From Bradyrhizobium iriomotense (GTDB lineage Bacteria > Pseudomonadota > Alphaproteobacteria > Rhizobiales > Xanthobacteraceae): a stretch of DNA of 64,000 nt. The translations under genes and the position numbers were made by a program. The stretch's first letter is position 1. Each line of letters opens with the position of its first letter. Shown here piece after piece: positions 9,090 through 16,962 of this stretch. The stretch covers positions 1 to 64,000 of the forward strand of contig NZ_JAFCLP010000015.1 in assembly GCF_018129405.1 (NCBI RefSeq), written 5' to 3'. Below the pieces are notes generated by a model, which was given only the letters and a program-made list of their open reading frames with translations, did not search any database and was not told the origin of the DNA.

Positions 9090-10757
9090 ATGAGCTCGCT
9101 GTCGGCCACCATCCAGGACGTCTTCAACGAGCCGGGTTGCGGCAAGAACGCCAACAAGACCGAAGCCGAGCGTAAGAAGGGCTGCACCAAGCAGCTCCAG
9201 CCGGGCGGGGCCGCCGGCGGTTGCGCCTTCGACGGCGCCAAGATCGCGCTCCAGCCCTTCACGGATGTTGCCCATCTGGTCCACGGCCCGATCGCCTGCG
9301 AGGGCAACTCCTGGGACAACCGGGGATCTGCCTCTTCAGGCTCCGATCTCTGGCGGCGCAGCTTCACCACCGACATGAACGAGACGGATATCGTGTTCGG
9401 CGGTGAGAAGCGGCTCTACAAGGCGATCAAGGAGGTCATCGAGAAATACGATCCCCCGGCGATCTTTGTCTACCAGACCTGCGTGCCCGCAATGATCGGC
9501 GACGACATCAACGCCGTCTGCAAGGCGGCGGCGACCAAGTTCGGCAAGCCGGTCATCCCCGTCAATTCGCCGGGCTTCGTCGGCCCGAAGAACCTCGGCA
9601 ACAAGCTCGCCGGCGAGGCGCTGCTGGAGCACGTGATCGGCACCGAAGAGCCGGATTACACCACGCCCTACGACATCAACATTATCGGCGAATACAATCT
9701 GTCCGGCGAATTCTGGCAGATCAAGCCGCTGCTCGATGAGCTCGGCATCCGCATCCTGTCCTGCATCTCCGGCGACGGCAAATATCGCGAGCTTGCTTAT
9801 TCGCATCGCGCAAAAGCAGCGATGATGGTGTGCTCCAAGGCGATGATCAACGTTGCCCGCAAGATGGAGGAACGCTACGGCATCCCGTTCTTCGAGGGAT
9901 CGTTCTACGGCATCCAGGATTCCAGCGATTCCTTGCGCGAGATCGCGCGCATGTTGATCGAGCGCGGCGCACCGGCGGAGCTGATGGACCGCACCGAGGC
10001 GGTAATTGCGCGGGAGGAGGCCAAGGCCTGGGCCGCGATCGAGCGCTTCAAGCCACGCTTCAAGGACAAGAAGGTGCTGCTGATCACCGGCGGCGTGAAG
10101 TCGTGGTCGGTGGTTGCGGCGCTTCAGGAGGCGGGGCTCGAGATCGTCGGCACTTCCGTGAAGAAGTCCACCAAGGAGGACAAGGAGCGGATCAAGGAGC
10201 TGATGGGACAGGACGCCCACATGATCGAGGACATGACGCCGCGCGAAATGTACAAGATGCTGAAGGACGCGCGCGCCGACATCATGCTGTCCGGCGGCAA
10301 GTCGCAGTTCGTCGCACTGAAGGCGGCGATGCCGTGGCTCGACATCAACCAGGAGCGCTGCCACGGCTATATGGGCTATATCGGCATGGTCAAGCTCATG
10401 GAGGAGATCGAGAAGGCGCTCTATAATCCGATGTGGGCGCAGCTCCGCCGTCCGGCGCCATGGGACGATGCGGGCGTGAACTGGCAGGCGAAGGCGATCG
10501 CGCAGATGGATGCGCAGGCAGCCGAGATCGCCGCCGATCCGGCGCTCGCCGAGGCCGCGCGGCGCGCCAGGAAGATCTGCCACTGCAAGACCGTCGACCT
10601 CGGCAGCATCGAGGATGCGATCGTCGCCCACGGCCTCTCCACCGTCGACGGGGTGAAGGAGCATACCAACGCCTCAGGCGGCTGCGGCGCCTGCAAGGGA
10701 CGGATCGAGGACATCCTCGCTGCGCAGCCGGCGCCGGTCCTCCAGGCGGCGGAATAG
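9090..10757 (+). CDS. nifE: NifE, FeMoco scaffold subunit with C-terminal BFD-type [2Fe-2S] domain
   Basis: NifE with NifN forms the scaffold on which NifB-co is converted to FeMo cofactor. The NifD-like core shows GGCAFDGAKIALQPFTDVAHLVHGPIACEGNSW-type motifs and QTCVPAMIGDDINAVC. At 555 residues it is longer than the roughly 475 of Azotobacter NifE. The extra C-terminal part holds Cys497-X-Cys499 and Cys532-X2-Cys535, the pattern of a bacterioferritin-associated-ferredoxin (BFD-like) [2Fe-2S] domain. nifN starts 10 bases after the stop. Identity is secure; the role of the added domain is not shown here. Confidence 0.96.
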   Translation: MSSLSATIQDVFNEPGCGKNANKTEAERKKGCTKQLQPGGAAGGCAFDGAKIALQPFTDVAHLVHGPIACEGNSWDNRGSASSGSDLWRRSFTTDMNETDIVFGGEKRLYKAIKEVIEKYDPPAIFVYQTCVPAMIGDDINAVCKAAATKFGKPVIPVNSPGFVGPKNLGNKLAGEALLEHVIGTEEPDYTTPYDINIIGEYNLSGEFWQIKPLLDELGIRILSCISGDGKYRELAYSHRAKAAMMVCSKAMINVARKMEERYGIPFFEGSFYGIQDSSDSLREIARMLIERGAPAELMDRTEAVIAREEAKAWAAIERFKPRFKDKKVLLITGGVKSWSVVAALQEAGLEIVGTSVKKSTKEDKERIKELMGQDAHMIEDMTPREMYKMLKDARADIMLSGGKSQFVALKAAMPWLDINQERCHGYMGYIGMVKLMEEIEKALYNPMWAQLRRPAPWDDAGVNWQAKAIAQMDAQAAEIAADPALAEAARRARKICHCKTVDLGSIEDAIVAHGLSTVDGVKEHTNASGGCGACKGRIEDILAAQPAPVLQAAE

Positions 10758-10767
10758 GGCGCAGCCG

Positions 10768-12150
10768 ATGGCGATCGTCACGACCTCGAAGAAGGCCTGC
10801 TCGGTCAATCCGCTCAAGATGAGCCAGCCGATCGGCGGCTCCTTCGCCTTCATGGGCCTGCGCGGCGCGATGCCGCTGCTGCACGGCTCGCAAGGCTGCA
10901 CCTCGTTCGGCCTGACGCTGTTCGTGCGGCACTTCAAGGAAGCCGTGCCGATGCAGACCACCGCGATGAGCGAGGTCGCGACCGTGCTCGGCGGTTATGA
11001 GAATGTCGAGCAGGCGATCCTCAACATCTACAATCGCACCAAGCCGGAGATCATCGGCATCAACTCGACCGGGGTCACCGAGACCAAGGGCGACGACGTC
11101 GAAGGCTTCATCCGCCTGATCCGGCAGAAGCATCCGCAACTCGAAAGATTCCCGCTGGTCTACGTCTCCACGCCCGATTTCAAGGACGCTTTCCAGGACG
11201 GCTGGGAGAAGACCGTGGCGCGCATGGTCGAGGTGCTGGTCGATCCCGTCGAGGCGGGCACTGCACGTGACCCGGTTCGCGTCAACGTCCTGCCGGGCTG
11301 CCATCTTACGCCCGGCGATCTCGACGAACTGCGCACGATCATCGAGGATTTCGGGCTCAAGCCGTCGTTCTTGCCGGATCTTGCCGGGTCGCTCGACGGC
11401 CACATCCCAGACGAATTCACGCCCACCACGATCGGCGGCATCGGGGTCGACGAGATCGCGACCATGGGGCAGGCGGGCTGGACGATCGCGATCGGCGCGC
11501 AGATGAAGCGCGCGGCGGAAGCCATGCAGCAGAAGACCGGTGTGCCGTTCCGGCTGTTCGAGCGGCTTTGTGGCCTGATCCCCAACGACGAATTCATCGC
11601 CTTCCTCAGCGAGATCAGCGGCCGGCCGGTGCCGTCAAAATATCGCCGCCAGCGCGGCCAGCTTGCGGATGCGATGCTTGACACGCATTTCCACATCGGC
11701 GGCCGCAAGCTTGCGATCGGCGCCGAGCCGGACCTGCTGTTCGATCTCTCGAGCATGCTGCACGAGATGGGGGCCGAGGTCGCGGTCGCCGTGACCACGA
11801 CGGTCTCGCCTGTGCTCGAGCGCGTCAAGACGCAGGAGGTCCTGATCGGCGACCTCGAGGATCTCGAAGAACTCGCCAAGGCCCGCGACTGCGATCTCCT
11901 CATCACCCATTCGCACGGCCGCCAGGCGGCCTCGCGGCTGAAGATCCCGTTCTATCGCGCGGGCTTTCCGATGTTCGACCGGCTTGGCGCCGGGCACCAG
12001 CTGTCGGTCGGCTACCGCGGCACGCGCGATCTGGTGTTCGATCTCGCCAATCTCGTCATCGGCGACCGCGAGGCCAACCACCAGCCAACGCCCGATACCT
12101 GGCGGACCACGGAGAGCGGCCTTGAGGTCGTCCCGCCACAACTGCATTGA
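10768..12150 (+). CDS. nifN: NifN, FeMoco scaffold subunit
   Basis: The 460-residue protein is the NifK-like partner of NifE in the NifE2N2 cofactor scaffold. The N-terminus has KACSVNPLKMSQPIGGSFAF and LHGSQGCTSFGLTLFVRHFKE, which resemble the P-cluster region of NifK but with fewer cysteines, as usual for NifN. Length is normal for the family. It sits 10 bases behind nifE and 22 bases ahead of nifX in the nifDKENX operon. Confidence 0.96.
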   Translation: MAIVTTSKKACSVNPLKMSQPIGGSFAFMGLRGAMPLLHGSQGCTSFGLTLFVRHFKEAVPMQTTAMSEVATVLGGYENVEQAILNIYNRTKPEIIGINSTGVTETKGDDVEGFIRLIRQKHPQLERFPLVYVSTPDFKDAFQDGWEKTVARMVEVLVDPVEAGTARDPVRVNVLPGCHLTPGDLDELRTIIEDFGLKPSFLPDLAGSLDGHIPDEFTPTTIGGIGVDEIATMGQAGWTIAIGAQMKRAAEAMQQKTGVPFRLFERLCGLIPNDEFIAFLSEISGRPVPSKYRRQRGQLADAMLDTHFHIGGRKLAIGAEPDLLFDLSSMLHEMGAEVAVAVTTTVSPVLERVKTQEVLIGDLEDLEELAKARDCDLLITHSHGRQAASRLKIPFYRAGFPMFDRLGAGHQLSVGYRGTRDLVFDLANLVIGDREANHQPTPDTWRTTESGLEVVPPQLH

Positions 12151-12172
12151 CGCAAGAAGAGGGACCAGACCG

Positions 12173-12568
12173 ATGAAAGTCGCATTTGCCACCCAGGACC
12201 TGAAGCGCGTCGATGCGCATTTCGGTTGGGCCAAGAACATCGCCATCTACGACGTCAATCCGGATGGCCATCATTTCGTCGAGGCCATCCAGTTCGACGG
12301 CGATCTCAAGGAGGACGGCAACGAGGACAAGCTGGCGCCGAAGATCGAGGCGATCAAGGATTGCGTGATCCTCTATGTCGCAGCAATCGGCGGCTCGGGC
12401 GCCGCGCGGGTCGTCGCCAACAACATTCACCCGATGAAGGTGGCGCAGCCCGAGGCGATCGACGACCTCTGCGTCAAGCTCGAAGACGTGCTGAAGGGTT
12501 CGCCGCCGCCGTGGCTGCGCAAGGTGCTCGCCAAAGGGCAGGAACGCAGCTTTGATTTCGAAGACTGA
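12173..12568 (+). CDS. nifX: NifX, FeMoco precursor carrier
   Basis: The 131-residue protein belongs to the NifX/NifB-C-terminal family, which binds NifB-co and the VK-cluster between NifB and NifEN. The start [26 protein letters not shown] is typical, as is the ending [22 protein letters not shown]. The ATG at 12173 is chosen because earlier in-frame codons overlap nifN. It is followed 11 bases later by the NifX-associated gene. Confidence 0.94.
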   Translation: MKVAFATQDLKRVDAHFGWAKNIAIYDVNPDGHHFVEAIQFDGDLKEDGNEDKLAPKIEAIKDCVILYVAAIGGSGAARVVANNIHPMKVAQPEAIDDLCVKLEDVLKGSPPPWLRKVLAKGQERSFDFED

Positions 12569-12579
12569 AGGAAACCGCC

Positions 12580-13050
12580 ATGACTGAAGCGGCTGAACTG
12601 ATCCAACCGGACGCCGCGGCCGAGACGCCGTTCGTCAAAGAGCTCGTCAAGATCTGGCGGGCCCAGGACACCCATGGTGCCTGGGAAGGCAAGAAGGACC
12701 TCGACCTGCTCGAGCCCTATATCCTCGACAAGGAGAAGCGCCGTGCCCTGCCGATCGTCGGCGATCCAGATCCGGACACGATCTGGCGAATGGAGCTGTT
12801 CTTCAACGCGGTCGCGCTCTCGATCGAGAAGGCGACCGGCGTGATGATCTCGCCGATGCTGAAGATGCACCATGAAGGCTTCGGCCGCATGGTCCTCATC
12901 GGCGGGCGGCTGATCGTCGTCAACAAGCAGCTCCGCGACGTGCACCGCTTCGGCTTCGACAATCTCGGCAAGCTCGCGGCCGAAGGCGACAAATACGTCG
13001 CAAGCGGGGTCGAGATGATCCGCAAATTTCCAGATGTGGCGAACTATTGA
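12580..13050 (+). CDS. NifX-associated nitrogen fixation protein (DUF269 family)
   Basis: The 156-residue product matches the DUF269 family, whose members almost always lie directly after nifX. Recognisable blocks are [21 protein letters not shown] near the start and [27 protein letters not shown] in the middle. The biochemical role is not established. It sits between nifX and the small coiled protein with short spacings, so it is part of the same operon. Confidence 0.88.
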   Translation: MTEAAELIQPDAAAETPFVKELVKIWRAQDTHGAWEGKKDLDLLEPYILDKEKRRALPIVGDPDPDTIWRMELFFNAVALSIEKATGVMISPMLKMHHEGFGRMVLIGGRLIVVNKQLRDVHRFGFDNLGKLAAEGDKYVASGVEMIRKFPDVANY

Positions 13051-13059
13051 GGTTTGAGC

Positions 13060-13260
13060 ATGAGCGATCTTGAAACCCTGAAGGCCGAGATCAAGAAGTT
13101 GTCGGCCAAGGCCACGCAGGCCAAGATGGACCTCCACGATCTTTCGGAGGAGCTTCCGATCAACTGGACCTCGATCCTGAGCGTGGCGCAGAAGGCCCAC
13201 GACGCCTTTGCCGAGCTCGAGCGCAAGCGCGAGGACCTCAAGACGCTGGAAAAGGCATAA
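13060..13260 (+). CDS. Small coiled-coil nif protein (CCE_0567 / DUF683 type)
   Basis: The 66-residue protein is almost entirely helical and heptad-like (LETLKAEIKKLSAKATQAKMDLHDL, then AFAELERKREDLKTLEKA). Proteins of this size and shape regularly sit between the NifX-associated gene and fdxB in diazotrophs. I chose the ATG at 13060; a TTG two codons earlier is possible. Function is unknown; a role as an adaptor for neighbouring Nif proteins would be a guess. Confidence 0.82.
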   Translation: MSDLETLKAEIKKLSAKATQAKMDLHDLSEELPINWTSILSVAQKAHDAFAELERKREDLKTLEKA

Positions 13261-13273
13261 CCGGACCCCGACC

Positions 13274-13561
13274 ATGTCCTACGCAACACGCGACGGCCGC
13301 GACTGGAAGCCGGACTATCTGGTGTCGATCGATGCCCAGAAGTGTATCGGCTGCGGCCGTTGCTACAAGGTGTGCGGCCGCGAGGTCATGACGCTCAAGG
13401 GCATCAACGAAGACGGTGAGATGATCGACCTCGATGACGACGATGACGAGGTCGAGAAGAAGGTCATGGTGATGAACGACGACGGCGCCTGCATCGGCTG
13501 CGGTGCCTGCGCGCGGGTCTGTCCGACCAACTGCCAGACCCACGCTCCCGCGGCCGCCTGA
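13274..13561 (+). CDS. fdxB: FdxB-type 2[4Fe-4S] ferredoxin (ferredoxin III)
   Basis: The 95-residue protein has two CxxCxxCxxxC motifs at residues 24-34 and 73-83, separated by an acidic insert with a run of aspartates at 53-58. This is the ferredoxin III form found after nifENX in rhizobia and photosynthetic bacteria. It probably passes low-potential electrons to nitrogenase or to cofactor assembly. It closes the operon that begins with nifD, or is followed by the hspQ-like gene 17 bases later. Confidence 0.92.
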   Translation: MSYATRDGRDWKPDYLVSIDAQKCIGCGRCYKVCGREVMTLKGINEDGEMIDLDDDDDEVEKKVMVMNDDGACIGCGACARVCPTNCQTHAPAAA

Positions 13562-13578
13562 GGCGTGCGGGACCAGCG

Positions 13579-13896
13579 ATGAGCAAGACCCGGTTCGCCA
13601 GGTACAATATCGGCCAGGTGATCCGCCACCGGCTCTACGCGATGCGCGGTGTCATCTTCGACGTCGATACGTCGTTCGCTGGCACGGATGGCGAGCCAGT
13701 GCCCGACGGCGCGGCGACGGGCCTGGTCTACCGGCTGTTCGCCGAAGACGATGAGGTCCCCTATGTGGCCTGTATTGCGGAACGCGACCTGGAGCCCGAT
13801 GATTCCGGCGAGCCCGTCAGCCATCCTGGGATCGGGGCCATGTTCGAGGTCGGCGAGGCGGGCGGCTATCGCCGGCGCAGGCACGTGATGAACTGA
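13579..13896 (+). CDS. HspQ/YccV-like hemimethylated-DNA-binding-domain protein
   Basis: The 105-residue protein resembles HspQ: NIGQVIRHRLYAMRGVIFDVDTSFAGTD at the start, YVACIAERDLEPDDSGEPVSHPGIGAMFE in the middle, and an Arg-rich end. E. coli HspQ binds hemimethylated oriC DNA and acts as a specificity factor for Lon protease. The central segment is shorter and less Trp-rich than in typical alphaproteobacterial HspQ. Placement 17 bases behind fdxB suggests cotranscription with nif genes, so it may be a specialised copy that controls protein turnover in diazotrophy. That role is an inference. Confidence 0.75.
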   Translation: MSKTRFARYNIGQVIRHRLYAMRGVIFDVDTSFAGTDGEPVPDGAATGLVYRLFAEDDEVPYVACIAERDLEPDDSGEPVSHPGIGAMFEVGEAGGYRRRRHVMN

Positions 13897-13921
13897 CGCG
13901 AGACGGGCGCCGCGGCACGGT

Positions 13922-14239
13922 CTATTCGATCCCCTGCTCGCGCGCCTTCATCATCGCAGCGATCCGGAACCGTTCGTGGATGGCGACCGGATTGGCGAGC
14001 ATGTCGGCTTCCGCCTGCTTGAATGCGGCGAGCACGATGTCGGCTTCCTGGCGGGTCAGGGGTACGCGGCCGGCCATGTGGGTCGCCTCCGGCGCGGCGG
14101 TTCGGATCGCGCGGCGATACGGGTGGTCCTTCACCTCGATCAGCTCGTTCGCCTCGAGCTTGCCGCCCAGTGTGATCGCAAGTCCAACCACCTCGAGCTT
14201 GCGGCCGTCCTGCGTGGTCTTGACCAGTATCGCCATCAC
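13922..14239 (-). CDS. Unknown conserved nif-cluster protein
   Basis: The 105-residue product is not recognised. It begins MMAILVKTTQDGRKLEVVGLAITLGGKLEANELIEVKDHP and ends with a helical segment rich in Ala and Arg. No signal peptide, membrane segment or cysteine motif is seen, so it looks like a small cytoplasmic protein. It overlaps the end of the upstream gene (14236-14697) by 4 bases, which implies translational coupling in a two-gene reverse operon. The second Met (14236) is an equally possible start. Confidence 0.7.
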   Translation of the reverse strand: MMAILVKTTQDGRKLEVVGLAITLGGKLEANELIEVKDHPYRRAIRTAAPEATHMAGRVPLTRQEADIVLAAFKQAEADMLANPVAIHERFRIAAMMKAREQGIE

Positions 14240-14697
14240 GGCACCATTGGCATGGCAAAGCCGGGACGGGGATGTGCGTCGTAATAGTCGGGTCGTTCCG
14301 GCCAGCCGCCTTCGGCGATGAACTTGAACGCGATGATCTTCACCGGCGCACCTTGCGAGCAGGAGACCTCGGCGAACTTGATCTCGCGTGGGCCGGGGCC
14401 GGCGGAAAAATCCGCTACCACGGTGCCGTCCGCTTTGCAGGCGCGGGCAAAGCCCGGCGTGCCGACGCTGCTTGCGGGCACGGGATTGGCCGCGAAGACC
14501 GCGCCGGCAGCATCGCCACTGAACGCGGGGCTGGCGAATTTGAAGGTTGCCAGCACGCCGCTGCGATCGACCGGGCGATCGGCGGTGATCGGGCGCGCGA
14601 CCGAATAGACGGTCAACGTGCCGCCATCGAGCAACGCCCTGATCTCGTCTTCCGAGCAGGCGGTGAATTCGGACGCGACGTTCATGTCATTCTCCAT
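14236..14697 (-). CDS. Unknown conserved nif-cluster protein
   Basis: The 153-residue product is not recognised. It has a single N-terminal Cys (FTACSEDEIRALLDGGTLTVYSVARPI) and further Cys residues near 88 and 111, and ends in a proline-rich tail (RPDYYDAHPRPGFAMPMVP). No transmembrane segment is evident. It is coupled to the small gene that follows it and is divergent from the Rieske gene at 14935. A NifA-type site lies between them at 14848, so nif control of this pair is plausible. An internal Met at 14685 could be the real start. Confidence 0.7.
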   Translation of the reverse strand: MENDMNVASEFTACSEDEIRALLDGGTLTVYSVARPITADRPVDRSGVLATFKFASPAFSGDAAGAVFAANPVPASSVGTPGFARACKADGTVVADFSAGPGPREIKFAEVSCSQGAPVKIIAFKFIAEGGWPERPDYYDAHPRPGFAMPMVP

Positions 14698-14721
14698 GCC
14701 AGCGGGCCTGACTGGACAACA

Positions 14722-14736
14722 TCAATTTCCATGCCA
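14722..14736 (-). promoter_or_regulatory. Weak candidate sigma-54 promoter, reverse strand
   Basis: On the reverse strand the sequence is TGGCAT-N5-TTGA, 25 bases before the ATG at 14697. The -24 half is good, but the -12 box has GA where GC is expected. The NifA site at 14848 is about 110 bases upstream of it. Confidence 0.25.
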
Positions 14737-14847
14737 CCTCGCGCGTGCGTGCCGAGGGCCACGACGTCGCCGAATCCGAGTGAATCGGCCTGCAATCTGC
14801 GCCGGTATGCCGAGCTAGGTCGGGTCGTCGTAGCAACGGCGTCGTTA

Positions 14848-14863
14848 TGTCGGATTCCGTACA
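14848..14863. promoter_or_regulatory. NifA upstream activator site between divergent genes
   Basis: TGTCGGATTCCGTACA is an exact TGT-N10-ACA site in the 237-base gap between the reverse gene starting at 14697 and the Rieske gene at 14935. Confidence 0.6.
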
Positions 14864-14884
14864 GAACAAACGGGACGCAGCGCC

Positions 14885-14899
14885 TAGCGCGATTCTTGC
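14885..14899 (+). promoter_or_regulatory. Weak candidate sigma-54 promoter of the Rieske gene
   Basis: TAGCGC-N5-TTGC has a good -12 box but an A in place of one G in the -24 box. It lies 36 bases before the ATG at 14935 and 22 bases after the NifA site, which is closer than usual. Confidence 0.3.
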
Positions 14900-14934
14900 A
14901 GCGTTCGAGATATCCGACCGCAAACGAGGACAGC

Positions 14935-15339
14935 ATGGACCAGAATACCGCCTATGCGATCTGCGCTTTCAACGACATTCCGAGCCAGCGGGCGATCGGC
15001 TTCCATCTCATGATCGTCGGCGAGGACGGCGCACCGCGGCCCTGGCCGATCGTGATCGTGCGTTGGGGCAAGCAGGTGTTCGGCTATCTCAACCGTTGCC
15101 CACACAATGGCGTGAACCTGGACTGGGAGCGCAACCAGTTCCTCGACGGGAATGGCACTCGGCTGCTCTGCGGCAAGCACGGCGCCACCTTCGAGCTCGG
15201 CACCGGCCATTGCGTGGACGGGCCATGCAAGGGCGAGAGCCTGACGCCGATCGCACTTGCTGTCCTCGACGGCGATATCTGCATCACCGGCGTGACGCTG
15301 GTCGAGGACGACGAGACGGCCTGCGAAGAGGAAGTCTGA
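14935..15339 (+). CDS. Small Rieske-type [2Fe-2S] protein (copy 1)
   Basis: The 134-residue soluble protein is a stand-alone Rieske domain. The ligand boxes are Cys55-Pro-His57 and Cys79-X2-His82, followed by a conserved HGATFELGTGHCVDGPCKGE stretch like that of dioxygenase-type Rieske ferredoxins. It probably transfers electrons to an unknown partner. A clear paralogue lies at 25972-26421 in the nifB operon. The ATG at 14935 gives the compact domain; the much longer open frame upstream is ruled out by the divergent gene. A hairpin at its 3' end separates it from the convergent gene. Confidence 0.88.
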   Translation: MDQNTAYAICAFNDIPSQRAIGFHLMIVGEDGAPRPWPIVIVRWGKQVFGYLNRCPHNGVNLDWERNQFLDGNGTRLLCGKHGATFELGTGHCVDGPCKGESLTPIALAVLDGDICITGVTLVEDDETACEEEV

Positions 15340-15355
15340 CGCGGATGCGTCAGAC
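15334..15355. terminator. Bidirectional hairpin between convergent genes
   Basis: GTCTGACGC and GCGTCAGAC form a 9-base-pair stem with a GGAT loop. It spans the stop codons of the Rieske gene and of the convergent gene at 15350. No T-run follows on either side. Confidence 0.5.
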
Positions 15356-15940
15356 CGGGCGGTTCTCGTTGCGGTTCTTCACCGGCTCCATCTTGGCGAC
15401 GCCTTCCTCGAAGGAGATCTCGGTATAGGAGCCGTCGAGATCCTTTGCGGCGTCGAGCAGGTAGTCGAGCTTGCCGGCGGTATCCAGCTTCTTGATGTCG
15501 TTCTTGTCGACGCCGGCAAGGTCCATCATCTCCTTCCAGACCGTCGATTCATCGCAGGGCAGCACCCGGAACTCGATGTCGCCGATCCTGGTGCGGTATT
15601 TCGCCAGGAAGTCGATGTTGTTGCAGAACATGAAATAGCTGCCCTTCGGGCTGAGCGCGCCGTCCAGCACCTTGGCGACGTCGGCGAGATAGGCAAAGGA
15701 GTGCAGGTACCCGGCGAGCACCGGAATGGTCGGTTCGCCCTCCTGCGCCACGGTCAGCACCTGCTCGATCGAGTAGTCCGGCGGACGTTTTTCGTCGGCG
15801 ACCTGGGCCTGGAATTTCAGCGCGATGTCGCCGCGAAAGCCGAAGCGCCCGGGCTTGGTGGTGTCGCCCTTCAGCACCGCGTTCAGGAGCCGGCCCTCCT
15901 TGTCCAGGCGGCCAAGGGCGGTGTTGTCGATCGACGTCAT
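15350..15940 (-). CDS. Unknown conserved nif-cluster protein, 196 residues
   Basis: I do not recognise this protein. It is soluble, with mixed alpha/beta character and a conserved-looking core, GSYFMFCNNIDFLAKYRTRIGDIEFRVLPCDESTVWKEM. The segment LKGDTTKPGRFGFRGDIALKFQ comes earlier. The ATG at 15940 follows a GGAGAAATCC element on the reverse strand. It is divergent from iscA-nifU-nifS with a NifA site between them, and a sigma-54-like element (16006-16020) faces this gene. nif-regulated expression is therefore likely, but the function is unknown. Confidence 0.75.
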   Translation of the reverse strand: MTSIDNTALGRLDKEGRLLNAVLKGDTTKPGRFGFRGDIALKFQAQVADEKRPPDYSIEQVLTVAQEGEPTIPVLAGYLHSFAYLADVAKVLDGALSPKGSYFMFCNNIDFLAKYRTRIGDIEFRVLPCDESTVWKEMMDLAGVDKNDIKKLDTAGKLDYLLDAAKDLDGSYTEISFEEGVAKMEPVKNRNENRPV

Positions 15941-16005
15941 GGATTTCTCCTGGTCTTGTTGGCAGCGCGGCTGTCGGCCGGCGCGAAGGTTTCGATGGCC
16001 CTTAT

Positions 16006-16020
16006 GCAAGGAGTTTGCCG
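16006..16020 (-). promoter_or_regulatory. Candidate sigma-54 promoter of the gene at 15350-15940
   Basis: On the reverse strand the element is CGGCAA-N5-TTGC, with the GG and GC hallmarks kept. It lies 66 bases before the ATG at 15940 and can share the NifA site at 16143. Confidence 0.45.
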
Positions 16021-16142
16021 ACCGCACGCGTATGCGTCCAAAGTTCGAATGCAGCGGGAATCCGGACTGCTTTAGTGCGGCCGTTGTGCATCGCCCGGTA
16101 TAGGTTTGCCATTCCCCCTGTCCCGGCGTCGCCATGGTCGCA

Positions 16143-16158
16143 TGTCGCAAACCCGACA
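16143..16158. promoter_or_regulatory. NifA upstream activator site (iscA-nifUS region)
   Basis: TGTCGCAAACCCGACA is an exact TGT-N10-ACA site, 64 bases upstream of the iscA -24 box. The 336-base gap 15941-16276 holds this site and the two promoters. Confidence 0.75.
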
Positions 16159-16221
16159 AGCGTCGCAAAGACAACAGGCTCGGCTATCGCGAAAACGCAG
16201 CGGTTTCAGACATATGCGCTC

Positions 16222-16236
16222 TGGCACGGGACTTGC
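16222..16236 (+). promoter_or_regulatory. Sigma-54 promoter of the iscA-nifU-nifS operon
   Basis: TGGCAC-N5-TTGC is a perfect -24/-12 element. The -12 box ends 40 bases before the iscA start at 16277. Confidence 0.87.
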
Positions 16237-16276
16237 GATCTCTCATTGCGACAGACCCAGACAGCGAGGGCGAGCG

Positions 16277-16597
16277 ATGATCAACCTGACGGACAGCGCG
16301 GTGAATGCGGTGAAGACTGCGATCTCCTCCGCGGCACAGCCGGCGAGCGGCTTGCGCATCATGGTCGAAACCGGCGGCTGCGCCGGCTTCAAATACATGA
16401 TGGGTCTCGCCGAAGAGGCCAAGCCCGACGACACCGTGATCGAGCGAGGCGGCGTGAAGGTGTTCGTCGACAATGCGAGCCACGAGCATCTCAACGGCAC
16501 CACGATCGACTTCGTCGTCGCACTGGAAGGCTCCGGCTTCACCTTCGACAATCCCAACGCGAAGTCGAGCTGCTCCTGCGGCAAGTCGTTCAGCTGA
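16277..16597 (+). CDS. IscA/HesB-type Fe-S carrier (NifIscA)
   Basis: The 106-residue A-type carrier has the three conserved cysteines: Cys35 in ETGGCAGFKY and Cys99/Cys101 in SSCSCGKSFS. Such proteins deliver Fe-S clusters to apo-targets, and copies beside nifU/nifS serve nitrogenase maturation. The ATG at 16277 follows an AGGGCGAG element shortly after the sigma-54 promoter; longer starts would precede the transcription start. It is the first gene of iscA-nifU-nifS-nifT-SIR2-like. Confidence 0.92.
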   Translation: MINLTDSAVNAVKTAISSAAQPASGLRIMVETGGCAGFKYMMGLAEEAKPDDTVIERGGVKVFVDNASHEHLNGTTIDFVVALEGSGFTFDNPNAKSSCSCGKSFS

Positions 16598-16639
16598 ACC
16601 ATCCCCTTCGATCCAATCCGCAAGAAAGAGAAATCTGAA

Positions 16640-16933
16640 ATGCTCGTCGAATCCGAACATCTCAAGCAGGCGCCGGCCGCCGAACCCGGCGATCGTGAGC
16701 GCATCATTCGCGCCGTGCTCGACGAGGTCAGACCTAATCTCAAGCGGGACGGTGGTGATTGCGAGCTGCTCGAGATCGACGGCAACAAGATCATGGTCAG
16801 GCTCACCGGGGCCTGCGTGTTCTGCAAGCTCGCGAGCGCGACGCTGGAGGGCATCCAGGCTCGCCTGATCGAACGGCTCGGCGAGTTTGTCCGTCTGATT
16901 CCCGTTGCCGGAGCGGCCAAGCCCCGTCACTGA
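16640..16933 (+). CDS. nifU: NifU C-terminal (Nfu) domain protein
   Basis: The 97-residue protein consists only of the Nfu domain, with Cys59-X2-Cys62 in TGACVFCKLAS holding a labile [4Fe-4S] cluster. Azotobacter NifU has an additional IscU-like domain and a central [2Fe-2S] domain, both absent here. The SUF scaffold at the start of the window could supply the de novo assembly step. It is followed 29 bases later by nifS with a GTG start. Confidence 0.9.
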   Translation: MLVESEHLKQAPAAEPGDRERIIRAVLDEVRPNLKRDGGDCELLEIDGNKIMVRLTGACVFCKLASATLEGIQARLIERLGEFVRLIPVAGAAKPRH

Positions 16934-16962
16934 GCAGGCCCCGACACCGAGAGAGGGATTCC

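Noticed and set aside
5838-9284. Very long open frame (1148 codons) on the reverse strand opposite nifD and nifK
   Set aside because: It is antisense to two certain genes, is rich in Val, Leu, Arg, Ala and His as expected from the mirror of GC-rich coding DNA, and has no family motif.
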